Source: UBA6663 sp044226485 (lineage in GTDB: Bacteria; Chloroflexota; Anaerolineae; Anaerolineales; UBA6663). Taken from it: DNA of 64,000 nt. The translations under genes and the position numbers were made by a program. Each line of letters begins with the position of its first letter. Position 1 is the first letter of the stretch. Positions 37,115 through 44,640 of this stretch are shown here, piece after piece. The DNA is taken from NCBI GenBank assembly GCA_044226485.1, contig JBGAGY010000006.1, positions 1 to 64,000 of the forward strand, read 5' to 3'. A model generated the notes under the pieces. The model was not told the origin of the DNA. It saw nothing but the letters and a program-made list of their open reading frames with translations, and searched no databases.

Positions 37115-37420
37115 GTCGAGGGGCGAAGGGCGAGGGGCGAGGGGCGAAGGGCGAGGGGCGAGGGGCGAAGGGCGAAGGGCGAGGAGCGAAGGGCGAGGAG
37201 CGAAGGGCGAAGGGCGAGGGGCGAAGGGCGAGGGGCGAGGGGCGAGGGGCGAAGGGCGAAGGGCGAGGGGCGAGGGGCGAAGGGCGAAGGGCGAAGGGCG
37301 AGGGGCGAGGGCGAGGAGCGAGGAGCGAAGGGCGAAGGGCGAGGGCGGGGCGCGGGGCGAGGAGCGAACGCTGCCGCGCGGCAGCGTTCGCGCCTCGCCC
37401 TTCGCCCCTCGCCCCTCGAC
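37115..37420. repeat. long heptamer-repeat array with inverted end
   Basis: Starting one base after the CDF stop codon, about 35 seven-base units of the form GRGCGAR (GGGCGAA, GGGCGAG, GAGCGAA, GAGCGAG) run to about 37364. A perfect palindrome GCGAACGCTGCCG/CGGCAGCGTTCGC (about 37365-37391) follows, then a short complementary run (CCTCGCCCTTCGCCCCTCG) to 37420. Both ends carry GTCGAGGGGCGA next to the stop codon of the flanking gene, so the element fills the whole gap between two convergent genes. Confidence 0.95.
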
Positions 37421-37960
37421 TTACGGCGTTGCCGTTGGAGAGCCGAGCTGGGTGGCGATGTCGTTGAGGTAGGACTCGCCGTTCTCGAGCTGAGGGCCGA
37501 AGGCCGTGTCGGCGATGTCGATCGAGATCGGCACCTGAAGCCGGACGGGCACTTCGGCGTTGATCGGCACCGTGATGCTGACCGGGATGGTCTGTTCGAG
37601 GCGCAGCGGCAGCGACGTGCGGATCGGCAGCGTGATGTTCTGCGTGCCGAACCCCGGGACCGAAAGCGGGATGGTGACGATCGTGCTGATCGGGATGGTG
37701 TTGCTGATCGGCACCGTGATCGTGCGGCTGATGGGCACCGTCACGTTGACCGGGATGACTTGATCGACCTGAACGGTGTAAGAAATGCTGGCGTTGCGGA
37801 TCTCGCCGACCGCGGTTGCGGCCTGGGCGGCCGCCTGACCCGCCTGCGAACGAACTTGTAGCAGGGTGTTGATTAGATACAGATTCAACGCCAGCGCCGC
37901 AATGGCCACGATCCATAACAGCCAGTAGTCGAGGGGTCGAGAGTTTCCGGAAGTTTGCAT
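37421..37960 (-). CDS. single-pass membrane protein with periodic VPIS-type strand repeat
   Basis: A 179-residue protein of no family I recognise. A short polar N-terminus precedes one transmembrane helix (about residues 12-34) and a short helix. About 100 residues (60-150) then alternate hydrophobic and polar residues in units such as VNVTVPIS, RTITVPIS, NTIPIS, VTIPLS, SITVPIN and RLQVPIS. The spacing suggests a long beta-helix or extended sheet outside the membrane. The C-terminus is acidic then Thr/Pro-rich. The stop lies exactly at the end of the heptamer array. Confidence 0.7.
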   Translation of the reverse strand: MQTSGNSRPLDYWLLWIVAIAALALNLYLINTLLQVRSQAGQAAAQAATAVGEIRNASISYTVQVDQVIPVNVTVPISRTITVPISNTIPISTIVTIPLSVPGFGTQNITLPIRTSLPLRLEQTIPVSITVPINAEVPVRLQVPISIDIADTAFGPQLENGESYLNDIATQLGSPTATP

Positions 37961-38069
37961 GGTTGTGGTCTAATTCTGAATCCAGCGGATAGCTGTCAGC
38001 TTGCAGAGAGAGGAAGCTGATCGCTCACGGCTGCCCGAAAGCATACCCGATCTTGGAGCACACGCCCAC

Positions 38070-39230
38070 ATGATTGACCTTTGGCGCCCGGACTATTTCA
38101 ACGCCCACACGGAGGCCATGATCAATCAGCTCAAGCAGCTGGTCGAGATCGAGTCTCCCTCGACTGACAAAGCGAGCGTCGATCATCTGTCGGCAACACT
38201 GCTGCCGAGATTGACCGAATTGGGCGCCGAGATCACGATCGACGCGCGCCGAGATTCGGGCGACAACGTCGTGGCGAGCTGGCCGGCGGCTTCCGATCAG
38301 GCCACCGGCGGCATTCTTCTGATGTGCCACCTGGACACCGTGTTCCCGCTCGGGACGCTGGCTCGCCAGCCCTGGCGCGTCGAGGGCGGCAAGGTATTCG
38401 GCCCGGGCGTCTTCGATATGAAGGCCAGCGTCGTCATGGCGCTGACGGCGCTGAGCGAGCTCCGGCGCGCCGAGCGCTGGCCCCAGCGGCCGATCACGCT
38501 CTTGCTGACGTCCGATGAGGAGATCGGCAGCGCGGGCTCTCGCGCCCTCATCGAGCAGCTTGCGGCGCAGCATGCCCTCACGCTCTGCCTTGAACCCTGT
38601 CTGTCCGACGGCGCGCTCAAGACAGCGCGTAAAGGCATCGGGGACTTCGAGTTGACGGTGCGCGGTCGCGCCTCACACGCTGGAACGAACCACGCTGACG
38701 GGCGGAACGCCATCGTCGAACTGGCTCACCATCTACTGGCCGCGACGGCGCTCACCGATTACGAACGCGGGACGACCGTCAACGTCGGCGTGGTCAGCGG
38801 CGGAACGCGCAGCAACGTCGTGCCTGATGAAGCCCGCGCCAGCATCGACTACCGTGTGCCTGACATGGCCGAGGCCGAGCGCCTGGCGACCTGGGCTGCG
38901 TCGCTGAAACCCGTGATCGCCGACACGATCATCGAGGTGCAGGGCGGCCTGAATCGACCGCCGATGCCGCGCGACGATCTCATGGTCGCCACGTTCGGCA
39001 AGGCCCAGGCGATTGCGGCCGAGATCGGCCTGACCATCGGTGAAGGAAGCACGGGCGGCGGCTCTGACGCCAACTTCGTGGCCCCGCTCGGCGTGCCCGT
39101 CCTCGATGGGCTCGGGGCGCGTGGCAACGGCGCGCACTCCGAGCGCGAGCATGTTGTCATCGCCAGCCTGGCCGAGCGAACCGCGCTGCTGGCGGCTCTG
39201 CTCACTGCCTGGCCAGCTTGGCCTGACTAA
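38070..39230 (+). CDS. M20-family zinc metallopeptidase
   Basis: A 386-residue di-zinc exopeptidase of the M20 (carboxypeptidase G2/ArgE/DapE) family. Zinc ligands and the catalytic pair appear in LLMCHLDTVFP, FGPGVFDMKASVV and LLTSDEEIGSAGSR. The dimerisation lid begins near KGIGDFELTVRGRASHAG, and the last His lies in GNGAHSEREHV. It probably hydrolyses an acyl-amino acid or small peptide. The ATG at 38070 has a GGAG about 10 bases upstream. Its stop codon TAA is the first triplet of the terminal repeat of the mobile-element candidate that follows. Confidence 0.9.
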   Translation: MIDLWRPDYFNAHTEAMINQLKQLVEIESPSTDKASVDHLSATLLPRLTELGAEITIDARRDSGDNVVASWPAASDQATGGILLMCHLDTVFPLGTLARQPWRVEGGKVFGPGVFDMKASVVMALTALSELRRAERWPQRPITLLLTSDEEIGSAGSRALIEQLAAQHALTLCLEPCLSDGALKTARKGIGDFELTVRGRASHAGTNHADGRNAIVELAHHLLAATALTDYERGTTVNVGVVSGGTRSNVVPDEARASIDYRVPDMAEAERLATWAASLKPVIADTIIEVQGGLNRPPMPRDDLMVATFGKAQAIAAEIGLTIGEGSTGGGSDANFVAPLGVPVLDGLGARGNGAHSEREHVVIASLAERTALLAALLTAWPAWPD

Positions 39231-39506
39231 CGATACGGTCACATAACCCGGCGTAAGCGCCGTTATGTAATCGAGGTGGTGCCTTGCGTGGTGTCGGTGT
39301 CCACAAGTAGGCCAAGGAACGCGCGATTTCGCGATGTTACAGGGTCAATGGATTGGCGATGGAAAAACAGCTCGCTCAGCATCACTTGTATCGTGGCTGT
39401 CCGTCCCGTGCGGTGTGCTTGTCCAAGAAGAGGCCATTTTCGCGGCATTTGTGAGTACACATCAGACATAACGGCTGCTACGCCGGAATCTGTGTCTCCA
39501 GCGTTA
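39228..39506. mobile_element. MITE-like element, copy A
   Basis: A 279-bp non-coding segment whose two 41-bp ends are inverted repeats of each other (39228-39268 and 39466-39506; 30 of 41 positions match when aligned). The inner 21 bp are nearly identical: CCGGCGTAAGCGCCGTTATG against CCGGCGTAGCAGCCGTTATG. The outer ends are TAACG and CGTTA. No intact transposase is inside and no clear target duplication is seen. A second copy lies at 43345-43632. Confidence 0.75.
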
Positions 39507-40270
39507 GGCACCCTACCCACAACGCCAGGCTGCTCGAGGGAACTCAGAAGCGCCTGGGTGAAAAGGAAGTGCTCCTCAAAGAGGTGCACCGCCGGGTCAA
39601 GAACAACCTGCAGTTGATCTCAAGCCTGCTCAACCTCCAGTCGGCACAATTCACGGACCCGTCGATCAACGATGCTCTGCGTGAAAGCCAGAACCGCGTT
39701 CGGTCGATGGCCCTCATCCACGAGAAGCTCTACCAATCGCTGGATCTCGCGCAAGTGGACTTCGCCGCCTATCTCCGCAGCCTCGTCACGTTCCTGGCAC
39801 CGTCGTACCGGCAGCAGACAGACCGAGTGTCGCTCGACATCCAGGCGACCGACCTGCACCTTGACCTTGAGACCGCCATCCCGTGCGGCCTGATCGTCAA
39901 CGAGTTGGTGTTGAATGCGCTGAAGCACGCCTTCCCAGACGGGCGGCGCGGCAGCCTCCAGGTCGGCTTCCAGCAGACGGAAACGGGACGAGTATGTTTG
40001 AAGGTGATCGATGACGGCGTGGGTTTCGATAAGGATTTCGAGGAGGCTGCCCATACCAGCCCGGGCCTATCGCTCGTGCACAGCCTCGCCGAACAACTCG
40101 GCGGCACCATCCATGTTCAGTCCGCCCAGGCGTCGCCTACTCGATCGGGTTCAGGCCAGCCGCCGCCCACAGCCCCGGTGAATCTCCGAGATCGTACGGC
40201 ACCATTCCGGTCGACCGTGGGCGAGGAGCTCAAACACCCGTCAGGGCCTGGTGAAGCGCCTGTCGGTTGA
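39507..40270 (+). pseudogene. fragment of a HisKA_2-type sensor histidine kinase
   Basis: An open frame continuing from ARLLEGTQKRLGEKEVLLKE into the HisKA_2 phospho-acceptor region (EVHRRVKNNLQLISSLLNLQ) and an HATPase domain (IVNELVLNALKHAFPDG; DDGVGFD; SLVHSLAEQLGG). The sensory N-terminal part is absent: similarity begins only some 20-30 bases after the end of mobile-element copy A. The HATPase end is also lost, because the normal G-x-G-T-x-strand finish is replaced by an unrelated Pro-rich tail overlapping the convergent kinase gene. No good start codon or ribosome site exists; GTG at 39569 is the only nominal one. I judge it a remnant. Confidence 0.75.
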
Positions 40271-42980
40271 CGGGCTTGCTGACGTAATCGTCCATGCCGG
40301 CTGCCAGGCACTCCTCGCGGTCGCCAGCCATCGCATTGGCGGTCATTGCCACGACCCGGACGTGTTGGCCCAGGCCCTGCTCAGCCTCCCAGGCGCGAAT
40401 TGTGCGCGTCGCAGACAACCCATCCAGCACCGGCATCTGGCAGTCCATCAAGATCAGGGCATAGCGATGGGGTGCCGATTGATACGCCTCCACCGCCGCC
40501 TGACCGTCGTTGGCCAGGTCAACCACGTAGCCCAGCCTTTCGAGTTGTAACGTGGCGACCTTTTGATTGACGGCATTGTCCTCGGCCAGGAGCACCTGCG
40601 GCCCCTGGCGCTCCAGAGGCGGCGCCACTACGACGACGGTTTCGGATCGGCAGGGCACAGGGGCATCGCCAGATAGGGCCTGGCCCAGCCGCTCGACGAG
40701 GTCTGCCCGCCGAACGGGGCGCGCGACGATGCGTTCGACTCCTTCGAGTGACACGTCGGAGATGACGACGCGCGGCAGGGCACTCAGCACCGGGTCGACA
40801 GCCAGCTGGTCCACCAAGAGCCTGGTTTCTGGCGCGTCTTTCCACACGCCGACGACAATGACATCGTAGTCGATCCGTTCGCGCAGCGTCGAAAGCGCGC
40901 GGGTCGGATCGTTGTGTTCCCTGCAGCTTAGCCCGGCGGCCACGCAATAGCTCGTCAGGACTTCCCGGTTGACACGGTCGGGCTCGATCACGACGGCCCG
41001 CCCGTGCAGAGCCGGTTCGGGCGCCGCTGGGCTGGCGGCTTCGAAAGCCAGATGCACAGTCATGGTCGTGCCGACGCCCGGCTGGCTCGCGACCTCCACC
41101 CGGCCACCCATCAACTCGGTCAGGCGGCTGACAATCGCCAGGCCAAGCCCGGTGCCCCCGTAGCGGCGGGTCGTGCTCTGCTCGGCCTGCTCGAAGGGAC
41201 GGAAGAGCCGCGCCAGGGCCTCGGGCGCGATACCGATGCCGGTATCCTGGACGCTGAGGCGCACATGCACCCGGTTGTCGCCCAAGGGTTCGCACACCGC
41301 CCGGACCGTGACACGGCCCTGCGACGTGAACTTGGCTGCATTGCTCAGGAGGTTGACCAGGATCTGGCGCACCCGACCGGAATCGCCGATCAGAATCCCG
41401 GGGATGGCCGGATCCACAAAGCTGACGAGATGCAAGCCTTTTTCCTGCGCCCGCACCGCCAGCAAGCCCACGGCGCCTTCCACCACGGTCGTGAGGTCGA
41501 ACTCGTGCGGATCGAGCACGACGCGGCCGGCTTCGATCTTCGAGAAGTCGAGGATAGCGTTGATAATGTCGAGCAGCGCCTGGCCCGAGTCGATCATGAT
41601 CTGCACGGGTATGCGTTGCTCGTCCGCAAGCCGTCCACCCTGCAACAATTCCGCCATGCCGATGATGGCGTTCATCGGAGTCCGTATTTCGTGGCTCATA
41701 TTGGCCAGAAAGTCGCTCTTTGCGCGAGTGGCAGCCTGGGCTTCGAAAGTCAGCTCAGTCGCCCGGGCGAGCGCGCGTTCGAGATCGCTGTTGGCCGCGG
41801 CCAGGGATTGTTGCATGGACTTGAAGTCCGTGACATCCGTAAATACGGCAATCACGCCGTCGAAATCGCCGTCCAGAAGCCTGGGCGACGCGATCACCAA
41901 CAGGTCCGCCAGGGTGTGATCGGGCCGCGTGAACCTCAGATCAAACCTGGCCGATGCCTGTTCGGCGAACACACGCTCGAGCTGGGCGGGGATCCCTTCA
42001 CGCGGCTCCGCCTGTATGAGGCTCGAAAGGTCACGGCCGATCAAGGCCCTGGGATCGACTCCGAGGATGCGTGCCCCTGCCGGATTGATGTATTCGCAGC
42101 CCCCGACCCGGTTCATCACGACCACGCCCTGGCCGAGCGCATTGAGCACAAGTTGAGCGAAGTCGCGTTGGGACCGGATCTCGTTCTGCAGCTCCTTGCT
42201 CGATGTGACGTCTTCGATCAGGCCGATGACCTGGGTCACGGCACCGCTCACGTCGCGCCCAAAGACCAGGCTGCGGCCACGCATCCACCGCCAGGCCCCC
42301 GCCGCGTCGCGTACCCGGTATTCGTTTTCGATGACGGCGCCATCCGGAAGCTCATTCCATTTGCGCAGCGAGTTCTCGCGCGCCACCCAATCATCCGGGT
42401 GAGTGTGTGTCTTCAGGAATTGCCGCCAGCCTAGCCGCTGAACGCTGTCGAACGGGTGACCCAGCTGCTTGGCCAGCGATCGATTGGAGAAGATCAAACC
42501 GCCGTCGACTTCCGGATGTTGAAGATCAAGGACATAGAGTGCATGCGGTACGGTCTGGGCGATACGCTTGAGAAGCAACTGGCTGTCGGCCAGCTCGTGC
42601 TCAGCCTGGTGCGCTTGCTGAAGGCTGCGCGCATGGCTCAGGGTCTGCCGATGGATCACCTCGGCCCAAACGACCTGCAGCAACCCGACCAGGACGAACG
42701 AGGACATGACTGACAAGGGCCGCGAGGGGATGAGAACCACCGTCGGCAGGTACAACAGGGCAAACACCAGCATGGCCGCATGGTGGATCCGGCGTTCGTA
42801 CCAGAAAGCCGCGAGGATCATCCCGGCCGAGAGGGTGACCGCTGCCAGGCCGAAAGGGTCGACCAGGAAGATCCATGCGTCGATCCCGCTTCCGATCAGG
42901 ACATAGAGCAGCAGGAACTGCCATGGGCTGGGGCGTCTGAGGCCGGGCAGACGCAACCAAGGTCGATTCACTTCGCCCAT
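40230..42980 (-). CDS. hybrid sensor histidine kinase/response regulator
   Basis: A 916-residue membrane hybrid kinase. Residues 15-115 hold several transmembrane helices. Two PAS domains follow (about 140-275 and 280-400; HPDDWVARE and VIGLIEDVT close the first). The HisKA box is FLANMSHEIRTPMNAIIGM (His about residue 440). The HATPase part has LLSNAAKFT, DTGIGIAPE and GGTGLGLAIV. A degenerate receiver-like stretch precedes a complete receiver domain (LLAEDNAVNQKV, phospho-Asp in LILMDCQMPVLDG, Lys in DDYVSKPVN). The stimulus is unknown. The ATG at 42980 is preferred to a TTG at 43010. Its 3' end overlaps the kinase fragment convergently by about 40 bases. Confidence 0.92.
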   Translation of the reverse strand: MGEVNRPWLRLPGLRRPSPWQFLLLYVLIGSGIDAWIFLVDPFGLAAVTLSAGMILAAFWYERRIHHAAMLVFALLYLPTVVLIPSRPLSVMSSFVLVGLLQVVWAEVIHRQTLSHARSLQQAHQAEHELADSQLLLKRIAQTVPHALYVLDLQHPEVDGGLIFSNRSLAKQLGHPFDSVQRLGWRQFLKTHTHPDDWVARENSLRKWNELPDGAVIENEYRVRDAAGAWRWMRGRSLVFGRDVSGAVTQVIGLIEDVTSSKELQNEIRSQRDFAQLVLNALGQGVVVMNRVGGCEYINPAGARILGVDPRALIGRDLSSLIQAEPREGIPAQLERVFAEQASARFDLRFTRPDHTLADLLVIASPRLLDGDFDGVIAVFTDVTDFKSMQQSLAAANSDLERALARATELTFEAQAATRAKSDFLANMSHEIRTPMNAIIGMAELLQGGRLADEQRIPVQIMIDSGQALLDIINAILDFSKIEAGRVVLDPHEFDLTTVVEGAVGLLAVRAQEKGLHLVSFVDPAIPGILIGDSGRVRQILVNLLSNAAKFTSQGRVTVRAVCEPLGDNRVHVRLSVQDTGIGIAPEALARLFRPFEQAEQSTTRRYGGTGLGLAIVSRLTELMGGRVEVASQPGVGTTMTVHLAFEAASPAAPEPALHGRAVVIEPDRVNREVLTSYCVAAGLSCREHNDPTRALSTLRERIDYDVIVVGVWKDAPETRLLVDQLAVDPVLSALPRVVISDVSLEGVERIVARPVRRADLVERLGQALSGDAPVPCRSETVVVVAPPLERQGPQVLLAEDNAVNQKVATLQLERLGYVVDLANDGQAAVEAYQSAPHRYALILMDCQMPVLDGLSATRTIRAWEAEQGLGQHVRVVAMTANAMAGDREECLAAGMDDYVSKPVNRQALHQALTGV

Positions 42981-43010
42981 CACATTGCAGGCGTCGCGAC
43001 CGATCGCCAA

Positions 43011-43152
43011 GTGACTTAAGTGTGTGAGCAGAGCTGCGAGGCGGCAGCGGCGCCGGTTTTCACGTCTGATTCACGGGCAATCTGAGGCAAGGCCAGTCCG
43101 GGAAGCGGCCTGACTCGGCGGCACGCCAGGAGCCGCCCCGGCTTGCGACGGC
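43011..43152. other. spacer between hybrid kinase start and gene fragment
   Basis: About 140 bases without a gene; together with the fragment and element B it makes a gap of nearly 700 bases lacking intact coding sequence. Confidence 0.5.
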
Positions 43153-43344
43153 TCAGCGCGTAAACGCGAAGCTACCCAGGAAGTCCTCGTACAGGTCCAG
43201 CATCTGCTGGGTCGCGCCATGGGGATACCAGAACGAGCTGCAATAGCCCCGCCCCTTGTGGACCGTCATGATGGTCTTGGCGGAATGCATATCGGGGCAG
43301 TCCTGGTAATATAGTACGCTGGCCTCACCACCCATAAGGGGTAG
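43153..43344 (-). pseudogene. C-terminal gene fragment cut by element B
   Basis: The minus-strand frame ends in a protein-like sequence (CPDMHSAKTIMTVHKGRGYC, YPHGATQQMLDLYEDFLG, stop at 43153). Upstream, in frame, it runs into a TAG exactly at the outer end of mobile-element copy B (43345-43347). I do not recognise the family. The composition and the abrupt 5' cut suggest the tail of a gene broken by the element, rather than a genuine 60-residue gene. Confidence 0.5.
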
Positions 43345-43632
43345 CTACGATGGGGACCCAGATCCCGGCATAGTAGCCGTTATGTCGGATGGGCAACGAG
43401 ATTGCTGGGATAAGCTGCCGCTTCTTAGGCAGCATTTGGGGAGAGTCCCACTTGAATCACGATGCCAACGCTAATAGGCCAAGAATCACAGAGTCGGCAT
43501 CGCCAATCAGTGGACCCAACAGAAGCGGGCAAAATGAGCGTCTCGACCCTCACCGATGATCGCTGACCATACGTTAGGTTCCACCCGGATTTCATAACGG
43601 CGCTTGCGCCGGTTTTTGTGTCCTGAACGTTA
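43345..43632. mobile_element. MITE-like element, copy B
   Basis: A 288-bp segment related to copy A. Its 41-bp ends are 43345-43385 (ending CCGGCATAGTAGCCGTTATG plus T) and 43592-43632 (CATAACGGCGCTTGCGCCGG, ending CGTTA). The interior has only patchy similarity to copy A, for example TGGATTGGCGATGG against TGATTGGCGATGC. It lies in opposite orientation to copy A by its best interior match. Contains no plausible transposase. Confidence 0.72.
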
Positions 43633-43692
43633 CTCAACCAGCTTGAGAAGTGGGATGTTCGGCCAACTGGCCTTCGATACAGGAGATAAACC

Positions 43693-44247
43693 ATGCATCG
43701 CACCGCGCGCGCCCTGCTGGCGAGTTTTGAGAATGCGGCTGGCGGACTGAGCAATGAGGAGTGGTCAAAGCTCGTTGGACTGTCGGCCAAACCCGTGACC
43801 TGGGCCTACGACGTTTGGGACACTTTGGTGGAAGGCCTGACCGACTCGGACAACCATCGCCGCACGATTGCGGCCCAGATCCTCAGCAACCTGGCGGCGA
43901 GCGACCCCAAGAAACGCATCCTTAAGGACCTGGATCGGATCATGGTTGTGACCCATGACGAACGATTCGTCACGGCCCGTCATACGCTGCAAGCCGTCTG
44001 GAAGATCGGGCTGGCGGGCAAGAAGCAGCGGGAGGCGATCGTCGAGCGGCTCGCGAAACGCTTCGATGAAGCCGCGAAGGAAAAGAACGGCAAACTGGTC
44101 CGCTACGACATCGCCGTCGCCCTGCGTCAACTCTACGACGGAAGCGAAGATCCACGTGTCAAGGAAACGGCCACGCGCCTGATCGACACCGAGACCGACG
44201 CCAAGTACCGCAAGAAATACCTGACGGCCTGGCGCGGCGCCGCGTAG
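43693..44247 (+). CDS. HEAT-repeat-like hypothetical protein
   Basis: A 184-residue, all-helical protein. Its sequence is organised as HEAT-like pairs: DVWDTLVEGLTDSDNHRRTI, AAQILSNLAASDPKKRI, FVTARHTLQAVWKIGLAGKK, LVRYDIAVALRQLYDGSEDP. Such repeats usually bind proteins or DNA (DNA-alkylation-repair-type HEAT proteins look similar), but no catalytic residue set is visible. AGGAG ribosome site before the ATG. It starts 60 bases after element B. Confidence 0.68.
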   Translation: MHRTARALLASFENAAGGLSNEEWSKLVGLSAKPVTWAYDVWDTLVEGLTDSDNHRRTIAAQILSNLAASDPKKRILKDLDRIMVVTHDERFVTARHTLQAVWKIGLAGKKQREAIVERLAKRFDEAAKEKNGKLVRYDIAVALRQLYDGSEDPRVKETATRLIDTETDAKYRKKYLTAWRGAA

Positions 44248-44640
44248 CATCGCCAGAATGGACTGCGTCCTCGCCGATACGCGCGCCACGACCGCATTGA
44301 AAGAACGCGAGTCTGCGGGCGCTCGTCCCTCTGCGCTGACAAGGCCGGCCAACGCGAGCATCGCTCTTCGTACACGCGCGCAAAACCCCACACGATTGTT
44401 GTAAGATTGGCTGGATGAGCGTCCGCGCAGCCAGACGGTAGGCTGTGACCTGGTCAACGCCGAGTCCTGCAAGGACTTTTGACCCGGGCGCCGCATCGAC
44501 GCATCCGCCCGCTCCTGTGGCGCGCACAGGCACCCACGACGGTCAGCCGCGCACCATATCGACCCGCGTTTCGCGGTGAGAAGGCCATCCACTCCGGTGG
44601 GGTGGTCAACGGAGCTTCGCACATGGAGGAGGAGAGGACG
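44248..44640. other. intergenic stretch upstream of peptide ABC operon
   Basis: About 390 bases. It probably holds the promoter of the ABC genes: a TAAGAT box near 44401 follows TTGT, but this is weak. Hairpin-like GTCCTGCAAGGAC (about 44464-44476) lies in the leader. Nothing else is recognised. Confidence 0.45.

Noticed and set aside
37115..37364. CRISPR array
   Set aside because: The units are 7 bases long, with no spacers of constant length and no cas genes.
36855..37472. 205-residue open frame rich in GEG/RRAR repeats
   Set aside because: It runs through the heptamer array; the period-7 DNA gives an artificial 7-codon protein repeat.
39460..39520. Integron attC-like sequence (GCGTTAGGC with a matching TAACGG-CTG half and an extra base)
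   Set aside because: The sequence is one end of a longer inverted-repeat element with a second related copy. The other core box does not fit the attC consensus, and the enclosed genes are not cassette-like.
43425..43790. 121-residue minus-strand open frame
   Set aside because: It reads across mobile-element copy B and antisense to the start of the HEAT-like gene, without family features.
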